DNA from: Lachnospiraceae bacterium
Lineage (GTDB): Bacteria; Bacillota; Clostridia; Lachnospirales; Lachnospiraceae
DNA length: 64,000 nucleotides
Assembly (NCBI GenBank): GCA_017543445.1
Contig: JAFYGB010000002.1
Span: 1-64,000 of the forward strand
Direction of reading: 5' to 3'
Shown: positions 16,586 through 25,484 of the stretch, in pieces
Layout: every line of letters begins with the position of its first letter
Numbering within the stretch: the first letter of the stretch is position 1
The notes under the pieces: generated by a model
What the model was told of the DNA's origin: nothing
Databases searched by the model: none
What the model saw: the letters and a program-made list of their open reading frames with translations, nothing else
Program-made: the position numbers and the translations under genes

Positions 16586-18175
16586 TTACAGTGCTTCCGT
16601 CGCTTTCTTTTCAATCGCTAATCCCTTGCGGTAACGCTCGGTATATGCAGCAAAGCCAGCCGTTCCGGCAGCATCTGCCTCGCAGGTCTTCTTCGTAACA
16701 TCTGCGAAGATTTCCTGCTCCAGGTAGTCGGAAAGGCTCTGGCCGTCCTTCTTACAAACGGTGTAATCTGCGAGAAGCGCGATGCCGTAAGCGCCACCCT
16801 CTCCGGCCGGTCCCTGCATTACGGAAACCGGCGCGTCGATCGCGTCCGCCAGGATCTGCTGGCCCACGCCCTCGGTCTTAAACAGGCCGCCGTGTCCGAG
16901 CACGCTGGTAATACGGACCTGCTCCTCTTTCAAAATGTCGAGGCCCATCTTCAGGGTAGCCAGGGATGCGTACAGGTGGGTGCGCATGAAATTGGCCAAT
17001 GTAAACTTTGCATCCGGTGTGCGGACGAACAACGGGCGTCCCTGCCCCATGTCCGTTACATGCTCGCCGGAGAAATAGTTGTATGCCAGAAGGCCGCCGC
17101 AGTCGGCGTCGCCTTCCATCGCCTTGCGGTACAGGCTTCCGTAGAGTTCATCCGCGGACAGGCTCTGGCCCGTCAGCTTCGCGAACTCACCGAAGAGGCC
17201 GACCCAGGCGTTTAAGTCAGAAGTACAATTGTTGCAGTGCACCATCGCAACAGTATCACCGGACGGCGTCGTTACGAGGTCGATCTCGGAGTGCACCTTC
17301 TTCAGGTCTTTTTCCAGTACGACCATAGCGAAAACGGAGGTTCCCGCGGAAACATTGGCCGTGGTCGGACGAACGGAATTCGTAGCGACCATGCCGGTGC
17401 CTGCATCGCCTTCCGGAGGGCAGAAAACAGCGCCCGCCTGGAGAGTTCCGGTCGGATCGAGCAGAGCCGCGCCTTCTTTCGTCAGGGTTCCAGCGTTATC
17501 GCCCGCGCACAGAACCTTCGGAAGCAGGGACGCGATAGGCTGCGTAAAGCCCTTCGCCTGCGCCAGTTTGTCAAATGTAGCCAACAGATCCGTGCGGTAA
17601 TCGCAGGTCTTCGAATCGATGGGGAATACACCGGAAGCCGCGCCGACGCCCAGGACCTTCTGTCCGGTCAGCATGTAGTGAACATAGCCGTCCAGGTCGG
17701 TCATGAAGCGGATGTCCTTCGTGTGGGACTCCCCATTTAAGATAGCCTGCCACAGGTGGGCAATGCTCCAGCGCTGCGGGATCGGGTAGGCAAATGCCTC
17801 GGTCAGCTGCGTGGACGCTTCCTGCGTCATCGTGTTTCTCCAGGTGCGGAACGGTGCCAGAAGCTTACCGTTTTCATCAAATACCAAATAGCCGTGCATC
17901 ATGGCGCTGATGCCGATGCCTGCGAGGTTTTTGATCGTCGTGCCGTACTGCTTCTGTACGTCCTTATTCAGGTCGGCATAGGCACTCTGCATGCCCTGCC
18001 ATACATCGTCCAATGTATAGGTCCAAACGCCATTTTCCAGGCGGTTCTCCCACTCGTGGCTGCCCGATGCGATGGGCGCCTTATCCTCACCCAAAAGCAC
18101 CGCCTTGATGCGGGTCGATCCCAATTCGATACCGAGACGGCCCTGGCCGGCTTCGATCCATTCTCTACTGTTCAT
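16586..18175 (-). CDS. FGGY-family carbohydrate kinase
   Basis: This 529-residue ATP-dependent sugar kinase is of the hexokinase/Hsp70 actin fold. The N-terminal phosphate-1 motif is [17 protein letters not shown], and [18 protein letters not shown] is the conserved second strand. [28 protein letters not shown] carries the adenosine/phosphate-2 region. Near the C-terminus, [19 protein letters not shown] and [16 protein letters not shown] complete the fold. The substrate is a guess: relatives phosphorylate ribulose, xylulose or related ketoses. It is cotranscribed with the upstream esterase (22-base gap), so the pair may act on one imported or deacylated carbohydrate (inference). Confidence 0.88.
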   Translation of the reverse strand: MNSREWIEAGQGRLGIELGSTRIKAVLLGEDKAPIASGSHEWENRLENGVWTYTLDDVWQGMQSAYADLNKDVQKQYGTTIKNLAGIGISAMMHGYLVFDENGKLLAPFRTWRNTMTQEASTQLTEAFAYPIPQRWSIAHLWQAILNGESHTKDIRFMTDLDGYVHYMLTGQKVLGVGAASGVFPIDSKTCDYRTDLLATFDKLAQAKGFTQPIASLLPKVLCAGDNAGTLTKEGAALLDPTGTLQAGAVFCPPEGDAGTGMVATNSVRPTTANVSAGTSVFAMVVLEKDLKKVHSEIDLVTTPSGDTVAMVHCNNCTSDLNAWVGLFGEFAKLTGQSLSADELYGSLYRKAMEGDADCGGLLAYNYFSGEHVTDMGQGRPLFVRTPDAKFTLANFMRTHLYASLATLKMGLDILKEEQVRITSVLGHGGLFKTEGVGQQILADAIDAPVSVMQGPAGEGGAYGIALLADYTVCKKDGQSLSDYLEQEIFADVTKKTCEADAAGTAGFAAYTERYRKGLAIEKKATEAL

Positions 18176-18197
18176 AATCTGTCTCCTTATTATTCAT

Positions 18198-19850
18198 TTA
18201 TTCCGTAAAGCAGCCTTTGATGGTCTCATACTCGCCACCCGCGATGCTGCCGTCCGGCAGTCTGCGGAAGCTGCTCATAAATCTCCATGCGTTTTCGCAA
18301 GTATGCTCGCGGCATTCGTGGCCCTGGCCGCTGACGCCGGCGAGCGCGTTATAACACTTTCCGTCCGCTCTCTTAAACAGTTCGATGGTAAGTGTTGCCT
18401 TGCGTGCGGGATCGAAGGTCTTCACGGCTTCGTCGCCGTTTACGCCCCAGATCTTATTTTCCCAGTTCTCTTTATCTTCCAGGGTAACATCGTCGGTCTT
18501 CACCGCGCCGTTCAGCTTCAGGATGTACTGGATGCGGTCGAGGCACTTCTGCGCCTGGAACGGCAGTTCCGGAAGCGGCGTCTCCTCTCCGCCCGCATAG
18601 AAGCACGGCACCGGAACGGTGGTGTTCAGCTCGTACGGCGAAGGCTGGCCGAATACGTTGATACCCATCTCGAACGTAGCGTCCATGGGCGCTGCCGCCG
18701 CCAGATAGGACGGATGCTCCGCAACGAAATCCCAGCTCTTGCAGCCGCCCATCGAGAAACCGCTGCAGTAGATCCGCGTGGTGTCGATGTTGTATTTTCC
18801 TTTGAGGCGCTCGATCAGCTCGGTCATCTCGGTCGCAGTACTGTTCAAGTGATGCTCGATCGCCACCAGCAGGAAATCGTGTCTGTGGGCAATGTTTGCC
18901 CAGCCGGATACATACGAGATGTAGAACGCGCTGTCGCCGCCGCCGTGGAATACCAGCAACAGGGGCGCCGGTCCTTTGTCGAAGATGCCCTTATTGTAGA
19001 ATGCTAAGTAACCGACTCTGTGTTCCTCGGTTCCTTTATCGTCGCCGTTGTTATCCTTCGACGTCGGAAGCGTCTCGCTGCCGGGCTCGATCACCATGCC
19101 CTCGGACTCGAGATCCGGATCCAGTTCGAGCTCACCCAGCATTCTCCGGAACTTCCTGGAAAATGCGTAGAAGTCCGCGCGTACATCCTGCTTCTCTTCG
19201 ATGCGCAGGTATTTTACCTTCTCCTTAAGAGCCTCATTGACCGCGTCCGAGTTTCCGACGGAAATGACGGGAATATCGTCCGCCTGCACATCCGGGATCA
19301 CGGAAAGGCGCTCCAGGATACAGGTAACAGCAGCGCTGTCCGCTCCGTCGAACCACAGGCCGTGCCCCTTAAAGTGCATCAGATAGTTCTTTGCGATAAA
19401 ATCAGCAGACGCGCCGTAACCGTACAGGTTCGTGCGGAACAATGCGCCGCGGATGTGATAGTCATCCAACTGGTGCGTGAAGCGGTTCCAGCACTCCGCC
19501 ACACCATCTTTGTAATACTGGTTGATCCGCGAATTCTCGAGGATCTCGTCGAAGATCTTCGGGTCGGCATCCTTCCAGCCGTTCACGGACGTCGGGTAGA
19601 TATAAACGACGCTCGTCGCGAAATCCTGCGCCAACTTGAAGAAGCCCTGCTCCTTCGCGAAACGCTCCGCCTCGTCGAAACCGAACTTCGTCTCGGTAAA
19701 CACTAAAAGATACGGCGCGATGAAACCGTAATTCAACAATTTGTCATCCTTATCGTTCTCCGGCACATAGCACACAGCGCTGAAGCGTTCAAAGGTATGC
19801 TCCCAGCAAGCACCGCTCGCCGTTCTCACAACATTCGGCATTTCCTTCAT
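18198..19850 (-). CDS. Alpha/beta-hydrolase esterase of PHB-depolymerase/feruloyl-esterase type
   Basis: This 550-residue protein has an alpha/beta-hydrolase domain in the C-terminal half. The oxyanion-hole motif LLLVFHGGGDS is near residue 300, and the nucleophile elbow GFSMGG is near residue 362. Histidines near the end (GQGHECREHTCENAWRFM) fit the catalytic base. The N-terminal 250 residues are an unassigned domain. No signal peptide is seen, so the enzyme is probably cytoplasmic and cleaves an acyl ester of a small carbohydrate rather than a polymer (inference). It is the first gene of the operon with the FGGY kinase. GGGAG 10 bases upstream of the start lies in one arm of an operator-like palindrome. 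Confidence 0.82.
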   Translation of the reverse strand: MKEMPNVVRTASGACWEHTFERFSAVCYVPENDKDDKLLNYGFIAPYLLVFTETKFGFDEAERFAKEQGFFKLAQDFATSVVYIYPTSVNGWKDADPKIFDEILENSRINQYYKDGVAECWNRFTHQLDDYHIRGALFRTNLYGYGASADFIAKNYLMHFKGHGLWFDGADSAAVTCILERLSVIPDVQADDIPVISVGNSDAVNEALKEKVKYLRIEEKQDVRADFYAFSRKFRRMLGELELDPDLESEGMVIEPGSETLPTSKDNNGDDKGTEEHRVGYLAFYNKGIFDKGPAPLLLVFHGGGDSAFYISYVSGWANIAHRHDFLLVAIEHHLNSTATEMTELIERLKGKYNIDTTRIYCSGFSMGGCKSWDFVAEHPSYLAAAAPMDATFEMGINVFGQPSPYELNTTVPVPCFYAGGEETPLPELPFQAQKCLDRIQYILKLNGAVKTDDVTLEDKENWENKIWGVNGDEAVKTFDPARKATLTIELFKRADGKCYNALAGVSGQGHECREHTCENAWRFMSSFRRLPDGSIAGGEYETIKGCFTE

Positions 19851-19856
19851 ATGAAA

Positions 19857-19919
19857 TTGACTCCCTTTCTCAAAATGGTAGTAAAAAATGATACTACTAT
19901 TTTAATATAAGGGAGTCAA
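19857..19919 (-). promoter_or_regulatory. Promoter with an 11-bp perfect inverted repeat upstream of the esterase operon
   Basis: On the reverse strand TTGACT (19914-19919) is followed by 17 bases and TAGTAT (19891-19896). Arms TTGACTCCCTT and AAGGGAGTCAA, perfect over 11 bp, lie at 19857-19867 and 19909-19919. One therefore covers the -35 and the other the ribosome binding site. The layout suits repression by a dimeric regulator that loops the two half-sites, but the regulator is unknown. Confidence 0.6.
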
Positions 19920-19978
19920 ATATACAAGTGGAAATCGCAGTTTTCGCGAAATCTTCACTGATGTTTTGTGCACAAAAA

Positions 19979-20128
19979 TGTGACAGTGGGGACGGTTCTT
20001 TCTGTCACGGTGACAGTGGGGACGGTTCTTTTTGTCACGGTGACAGTGGGGACGGTTCTTTTTGTCACGGTGACAGTGGGGACGGTTCTTTTTGTCACGG
20101 TGACAAAAAGAACCGTCCCCACTGTCAC
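19979..20128. repeat. Tandem 30-bp palindromic repeat (REP-like), five units
   Basis: Four direct copies of a 30-bp unit, identical except for one base, span 19981-20100. An inverted copy follows at 20101-20128. Each unit is itself a hairpin: GTGACA and TGTCAC ends flank a GTGGGGACGGTTC core. The array fills the gap between the esterase promoter and the 3' end of the ABC gene. Short reading frames through it (GDSGDGSFCH repeats) are artefacts. Similar GGGGACGGTTC palindromes are, from memory, dispersed in many Firmicutes genomes and may be mobilised by RAYT-type transposases. No such gene is in this window. Confidence 0.9.
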
Positions 20129-20140
20129 ACAAGTCACGCT

Positions 20141-22327
20141 TTATGCGCCGGCCTGCGCCTGCATCTCCAGCTGCGCCTTTACCAGGCGGTAGTAGATGCC
20201 CTTCTTCGCCACGAGTTCTTCATGGGTTCCGATCTCGGCGATCGTGTGGTCGTCGATGACCAGAAGGCGATCCGCGTTCTTCAGCGTGGACAGACGGTGC
20301 GCGATGGCAAATGTCGTCCGGCCTTCCGTCAGACGCTCCAGCGCCTGCTGGATCAGGAACTCGCTCTCGGTATCCAAGCTCGCCGTCGCCTCATCCAGGA
20401 TGAGCAGGCGCGGCTGCTTCAGGATGGCGCGGGCGATCGCGATACGCTGGCGCTCGCCGCCGGAGAGGGTCATGCCCTTCTCACCGACATAGGTGTTGTA
20501 GCCATCCGGCATCTTCGAGATGAAGTCGTGCGCATTGGCCAGTTTCGCTGCACGAACGACCTCTTCGTAGGTCGCGTCCGGCTTCGCAAAACGAATGTTG
20601 CTCAAAATAGTTCCGGTGAACAGGAAGGTCTCCTGCAGAACGACGCCCAGCTGTGCGTGGTAATAATCGTTCTGGATCTCCTTCAGCGGAATGCCGTCGA
20701 TGAACAGTTCACCGTCATCGATCTCATACAGGCGCATCAAGAGGTTGATGAGGGTGGATTTGCCGGCGCCCGAAGGACCGACGATACCGATCATTTCGCC
20801 CTTCTTTACCTTCAGGTTGATGTCCTCGAGCACGGGCTCGTAGGACTTGTAACCGAAGGATGCGTGGCGGAATTCCACCTCACCGTCGATATCGTGTGCG
20901 ACTGCGTTCTCATCGTCACGGATACGCGCTTCCTGCATCATAACGTCGTTGATACGCTCCATACTTTCGACCAGGCCCGTAAGTTCACGCGGCATCGACG
21001 TCATCCACTGGATGTACTGATACAGCATGTTCGTGTACGTTACGAACTTAAAGAGGTCGCCGGCCGACATGTGTTCATCGAGCACCTGCATGCCGCCGTA
21101 CAGAAGTACGAAGAAAATACCGAAGCCCATGATGAACTGGATGAGCGGGTTGAAGAGCGACCAGAAGCGCTCGTTACTGAACGATACTTTGGCGAACTCA
21201 TCCGCCAGATCGTCGAATTTCTCCTTCTCTTTAGCTTCTTTTCCATAGGTCTTCACGACACGCATACCGGAGATGACGTCCTGCAGATTGCTGCTGACAT
21301 CGTCCATCTTCATCCACTGCAGATGGTATCTGCGGTGAATGTTCTTACGGAATTTCAGCGTGAACCAGACGCCGAAGGGCGCGCTGGAAAATGCGAGCAG
21401 GGCCAGCTTCCAGTTCATGGCCAGCATGAAAATGACATCCAGCCCGAAAATGAAGGCCACCGTAAACAGGTTACAGAACGTATGCTGCATGAAATCCCTG
21501 ATATTGCCCGTGTCGTAAACGACACGATCCATCAACTCGCCGGGACGGCGGTCGTTGATGAACTGCACGGACAATGCCTGAAGTTTGTCAAACATTTTCT
21601 TACGCACATCCTTCGCGATCTGCGCGCCCAGCAACGTACAGAGGTACGTCTTCAGCACATTGATCACGACGATGCCCGCGCCGAGGATGAACATCGCGGT
21701 CAGGAAGAAAAGCGCCTTTCCCATGGTCCCGTCTTCACTCTTGAAAACGTCATCGATCAGTTTGCCCTGCAAATGCGGGTTCAAAAGCGTCACGACGGAG
21801 GCCAGGATCATCACGATGGTGATCCGCACGATCTGCCATTTGTACGGCGTTACCATCTCCTTGAAATCGTGGAAGAAGCCGCCTTTATTGTCACACTTCG
21901 GGCACTGGCCAGACTCCGTGAGCGCACGTCCGCACTTCGGACATAAGGTCTCGCGTTCGTGGCTTTCCACCTTCTCGGTGCGCCCCTTACTCAAAATGTT
22001 GATACCACGCGCCATGTAAGCAAACCGTGTCCGGTGCTTCGCCGAATAGCGCACGATGAAATGCTGCACGCCGTTGATCGTCGTCACGAGCATACCGCCG
22101 CCGATGGTCACCTCGGCCCGCGTATGCTTCATCTCGCTGATCGTATAAGTCGCCTGGACCTTCGATCCGCGCAGGACGAACACCCGCTTTGAACTCACCG
22201 CCAGATACCCGTCGGTGATCCAGCTGCGGTCCTCCTGCGAGACGTCATACGGCACGCAATAATATAACTCCTCCCCTTTCTCTAAGGGCAATGCACTTAG
22301 AGCGGGGATATCGTATTTTAGCTCCAT
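20141..22327 (-). CDS. ABC exporter with N-terminal domain and zinc ribbon (second of a pair)
   Basis: This 728-residue half-transporter probably exports an unknown substrate. Residues 1-115 are a beta-rich N-terminal domain with ELKYDIPALSALPLEKGEEL. A zinc ribbon (CPKCGRALTESGQCPKC) sits near 127. Six membrane helices span about 150-440. The C-terminal ATPase has Walker A GPSGAGKST near 517, signature LSGGERQRIAIARA near 622 and Walker B LLILDEATASLD. It pairs with the larger ABC gene upstream (23148-25484), which has the same domain order, and the two presumably form a heterodimer. The DUF1854 gene between them suggests a three-component system. Both ATPase sites look intact. Confidence 0.88.
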   Translation of the reverse strand: MELKYDIPALSALPLEKGEELYYCVPYDVSQEDRSWITDGYLAVSSKRVFVLRGSKVQATYTISEMKHTRAEVTIGGGMLVTTINGVQHFIVRYSAKHRTRFAYMARGINILSKGRTEKVESHERETLCPKCGRALTESGQCPKCDNKGGFFHDFKEMVTPYKWQIVRITIVMILASVVTLLNPHLQGKLIDDVFKSEDGTMGKALFFLTAMFILGAGIVVINVLKTYLCTLLGAQIAKDVRKKMFDKLQALSVQFINDRRPGELMDRVVYDTGNIRDFMQHTFCNLFTVAFIFGLDVIFMLAMNWKLALLAFSSAPFGVWFTLKFRKNIHRRYHLQWMKMDDVSSNLQDVISGMRVVKTYGKEAKEKEKFDDLADEFAKVSFSNERFWSLFNPLIQFIMGFGIFFVLLYGGMQVLDEHMSAGDLFKFVTYTNMLYQYIQWMTSMPRELTGLVESMERINDVMMQEARIRDDENAVAHDIDGEVEFRHASFGYKSYEPVLEDINLKVKKGEMIGIVGPSGAGKSTLINLLMRLYEIDDGELFIDGIPLKEIQNDYYHAQLGVVLQETFLFTGTILSNIRFAKPDATYEEVVRAAKLANAHDFISKMPDGYNTYVGEKGMTLSGGERQRIAIARAILKQPRLLILDEATASLDTESEFLIQQALERLTEGRTTFAIAHRLSTLKNADRLLVIDDHTIAEIGTHEELVAKKGIYYRLVKAQLEMQAQAGA

Positions 22328-22329
22328 AT

Positions 22330-22577
22330 AAATGCTCCTTTATAATGATACTGTGGATTTCTCCGCTACCTAATAGCGGAGGCTTTTCGAGCCTTGTATC
22401 ATATTTCCATGATACTACGGATTTCTCCGCGTTTCACGCTCTCGAAATCCTACAAACATTCGTATTCCGCTCATTTTTCTTCGAAAAATGGCTCCGTACT
22501 CATGTTTGTTCGGCTCTCAAGGTCCCGCTTTCGCATGCTAGCATGCGCATCGGGGACTTTTCGAGCCTTGTATCATG
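22330..22577. repeat. Intergenic cluster of related hairpin repeats
   Basis: This 250-bp gap between the ABC gene and the DUF1854 gene contains two direct copies of TGATACTRYGGATTTCTCCGC (from about 22346 and 22412). Each starts a segment that closes with a CGAGCCTTGTATCA end (about 22388-22401 and 22562-22575). The second segment encloses a CATTTTTC/GAAAAATG dyad and a hairpin GGCTCTCAAGGTCCCGC...GGGACTTTTCGAGCC. That last hairpin (22512-22576) matches the terminator region at 241-305 closely. No T-tract follows on the minus strand, so it is better described as a dispersed repeat than as a terminator. Confidence 0.7.
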
Positions 22578-23132
22578 TCACATGAACAGATCTAACCTTC
22601 TCTGCTCCTTTTGGGTCAGTTTGGTCACGTCGCGGATCTCGAAGCGATTTTCATCGAGGTCAGTGATCAGGAGGCGTGTCTCGGACAGACGTACCACGGC
22701 ACTAGCGCCCATGTTGATAGCAAATTTGCATTCACCGGCGTCGGTCATTACGTGGAAATACGCATAGCCGTACTCGTCCTTGATGCTGAAGATCTTCGTG
22801 ATCTGCGGTGTGAAGTAATACAAGGCCAGCTGTTCGTGGATGAGATCCTGTGTCTCTTTCGACATCGCAGACAGTTCCTCGATCACGCCGATCTCGCGGT
22901 CCTTATCATTATGGTCACGGACGGAGATGTAGCGCTCCGGGTCTGTGAACGGGAAGAGGCGCAGCACCTTCACGCGCGCATACTCTTTTCCATCGCTCTT
23001 CATGCTCAGAAAACCGCCCTCCGTCTTTGTAAACTGTACGTTGTCGTCGGAGAGTATCCGCGTTGTGATCATCTGATCCACGGCCTCCTGCGACACGCCG
23101 ACATTCTTTCTGTCATTTATCTCTTTACTCAT
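22578..23132 (-). CDS. DUF1854 family protein
   Basis: This 184-residue soluble protein fits DUF1854, with the conserved FPFTDPERYISVRD, REIGVIEELSAMSKETQDLIHEQLALYYFTPQI and YFHVMTDAGECKF blocks. DUF1854 proteins are known to accompany ABC transporters, and in some proteobacteria they occur with cyanophycin genes; no cyanophycin genes are visible here. The start at 23132 (MSKEIND) has GGAGG 7 bases upstream; an earlier TTG would lie in that site. It follows the first ABC gene by 15 bases and precedes the second, so the three are one operon. It may couple the two half-transporters or bind their beta-rich N-terminal domains (inference). Confidence 0.85.
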   Translation of the reverse strand: MSKEINDRKNVGVSQEAVDQMITTRILSDDNVQFTKTEGGFLSMKSDGKEYARVKVLRLFPFTDPERYISVRDHNDKDREIGVIEELSAMSKETQDLIHEQLALYYFTPQITKIFSIKDEYGYAYFHVMTDAGECKFAINMGASAVVRLSETRLLITDLDENRFEIRDVTKLTQKEQRRLDLFM

Positions 23133-23147
23133 TTTATCCTCCAAGCG

Positions 23148-25484
23148 TTACTCCTGCTCCAGTTCCTTAAGTGCCAGAGACTGGGTCTGTAACGTACTTA
23201 ATTTGTGGTAAATGCCGCCCAATGCGTCCAGTTCTTCGCGGCTTCCCTCTTCCTCGATGCGTCCGTTCTCGATCACGATCAGGTGCTTCGCGTCACGCAG
23301 CGTCGACAAACGGTGCGCGATGGAAAGTGTCGTTCTACCCTGGATCAAACGGTTCAGCGAGTTCTGGATGATCTTCTCCGTCTCGGTATCCACGCTGGCG
23401 GTCGCCTCATCCAGGATCAGGATCTGCGGGTTCGCAACGATGGCGCGGGCAATAGAAATACGCTGACGCTCACCGCCGGAAAGCTGACGGCCTGCAGAAC
23501 CGATGATGGTGTCGTAACCATCCGGCATCTTCGAAATGAAATCATGCGCTCCGGCCAGTTTCGCCGCCTCAATGACCTCTAAACGGGACACGCCCTCACG
23601 GGCATAGGCGATATTGTCCAGAACGGAACCCATGAAGATATAGGTTTCCTGGGAAACCATGGCAATGTTGCGCCGCAAGTCCTTAAAGGAAAGCTTCTTA
23701 ACGTCGATGCCGTCGATCTCGATACATCCGTCATCCACGTCGTACAGACGGGATAACAGGGAAACCAGCGTCGTCTTTCCGGCGCCGGAACGGCCCACGA
23801 TACCCAGCATCTCACCGGGCTGAACGTGCAGGTTGATCTTCTTTAAGATCGGGCGGTTCGCGTCGTATCCGAAGCTCATGTCACGGATCACTATCTCACC
23901 ACGCGGGTTCGTAAGCGGGATCGGGTTCGCGTCCTCGCGAACTTCCGGAACCGCATCGATGATCTCGAACATACGCTGCGCCGCATTGATCGAATCCGAC
24001 CAGCTGCGGAACATCCATGAGAAGGACTGCAGCGGACCGTTCATCTGGCCGACATAGCCGACGAAGGTGATCAGGTCGCCATAGCTCATGCTCTTCACAT
24101 TCAGGACCATGAACGAACCCAGGACCCATACCCAGATACTGGATACCTGCTGAATCAATTCGTATAAAAGTGTAAAACGGTTGTTGTATTTGACGATACG
24201 TACTTCTGCGTCACGCAGGTACTCGTTCGGCGACTCGAAACGTGACGTCTCGGGCTCTTCCTGTCCGAAGGCACGAACGACACGCGCGCCGGTCAGGTTA
24301 TCATTGACCCGGCTGTTGACGGAACTCTCCGCACGGTGGCGGCGTCCGTTCAGGATCCACAGACCCGGCTTCAGTTTCACCGACAGTACGACCAAAAGCG
24401 GCAACAGGATCGACGCAACGATCGACATCTGCCAGTTCATGCGGTAAATGACCACGAACGTGATGATGATCGAGATCGAATTCACGATCAATCCCGGAGC
24501 GCCGTCCAGGAAGAAGCCGCTGATACGCTCGGCATCACGCAGGCAGCGTGTCATCAGCGTACCGGTCTGCTTCGATGTGTAAAAGCGCATGGAGAGTTTC
24601 TCCATGGAGGCAAATACATCCTTCTTCATGGTCAGGACCGACCGCACAACGATGAACGACGACACCATACCGTGCACCATACTGTTCAACATATTGAGTA
24701 ATCGAGAACCGAGCAATGTGATGACCAGAACGATCAAAAGCATCGTGTGCTTACCGGAAAGTCCCAGGAAATCAAAGACCGGAACTTCCTTCTTCTCGAG
24801 CACCTGACCATACAGGATCGAACCTGTGAAATACGGCCAGATCAGGCCGATAGCTGCCGACAGGCCGAAGCCAGCGAACATGACGATCAAAGCCAGCTTA
24901 TACTTCGTGAAATACTTCAGCGCACGGACGAAGATCGACTTTTTGCTCATGCAGTTCGGACAGATCTTCCGTTTCGGATCCGGATATTTCGTATGGCAGA
25001 TCGGACAGAACAGATCGGGGTCTTCCTCCTGCTCCTCATTTTTACGGATCGCCTGCTCCGGGTTTTCATAGACTTTGAGCAAGTGGTTCATGGTTCCCAT
25101 GTACAGGTTGGTAAATGCGCAGATCTGCACGGACTCACCGCCGATCGTCGCTACCAACAGGTTCGTCGCCACCTGGTGCTCCATCTTAAGGTCGCTGATC
25201 TTCTCGCGATCCCAGATGGCCACCTTAACGTCGGATTCCACCGGCGTTGGCTCGACCTTCTTTTTCTTCTTTTTCGGTGCATAGCCCTTAAAAACGCGCA
25301 CTTCTTCCACGCGCTTGTCGTAGAGGGCCAGCGCCAGTTTGGTTTTTGTTAATACCAAATACCCGTCCAGATACTCCGCCTCAAAGGATAAGTCTAAGGG
25401 GCTCGATGCTAAGATCTCATCGGCCTCGATCCCACTCACCTTTAAGGCGTCGGCCACCTTCGGGGTTATCTTTTCCTCTATCAT
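23148..25484 (-). CDS. ABC exporter with zinc ribbon (first of a pair)
   Basis: This half-transporter of about 778 residues has an N-terminal DUF-like domain (residues 1-140) with a Lys-rich insertion (APKKKKKKVEPTP). A zinc ribbon (CPICHTKYPDPKRKICPNC) follows near 160, then six membrane helices (about 180-490) and an ATPase. The ATPase has Walker A GRSGAGKTT near 565, signature LSGGERQRISIARA near 670 and Walker B ILILDEATASVD. The start at 25484 (MIEEKI) is chosen for its GGGAGG 6 bases upstream; it overlaps the 3' end of comFC by 68 bases. With the DUF1854 protein and the second ABC gene it forms a three-gene operon. The substrate is unknown. Confidence 0.88.
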   Translation of the reverse strand: MIEEKITPKVADALKVSGIEADEILASSPLDLSFEAEYLDGYLVLTKTKLALALYDKRVEEVRVFKGYAPKKKKKKVEPTPVESDVKVAIWDREKISDLKMEHQVATNLLVATIGGESVQICAFTNLYMGTMNHLLKVYENPEQAIRKNEEQEEDPDLFCPICHTKYPDPKRKICPNCMSKKSIFVRALKYFTKYKLALIVMFAGFGLSAAIGLIWPYFTGSILYGQVLEKKEVPVFDFLGLSGKHTMLLIVLVITLLGSRLLNMLNSMVHGMVSSFIVVRSVLTMKKDVFASMEKLSMRFYTSKQTGTLMTRCLRDAERISGFFLDGAPGLIVNSISIIITFVVIYRMNWQMSIVASILLPLLVVLSVKLKPGLWILNGRRHRAESSVNSRVNDNLTGARVVRAFGQEEPETSRFESPNEYLRDAEVRIVKYNNRFTLLYELIQQVSSIWVWVLGSFMVLNVKSMSYGDLITFVGYVGQMNGPLQSFSWMFRSWSDSINAAQRMFEIIDAVPEVREDANPIPLTNPRGEIVIRDMSFGYDANRPILKKINLHVQPGEMLGIVGRSGAGKTTLVSLLSRLYDVDDGCIEIDGIDVKKLSFKDLRRNIAMVSQETYIFMGSVLDNIAYAREGVSRLEVIEAAKLAGAHDFISKMPDGYDTIIGSAGRQLSGGERQRISIARAIVANPQILILDEATASVDTETEKIIQNSLNRLIQGRTTLSIAHRLSTLRDAKHLIVIENGRIEEEGSREELDALGGIYHKLSTLQTQSLALKELEQE

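Noticed and set aside
19928-21946. 672-codon plus-strand ORF opposite the ABC transporter
   Set aside because: Antisense shadow of a gene with intact Walker motifs; it also begins inside the palindromic repeat.
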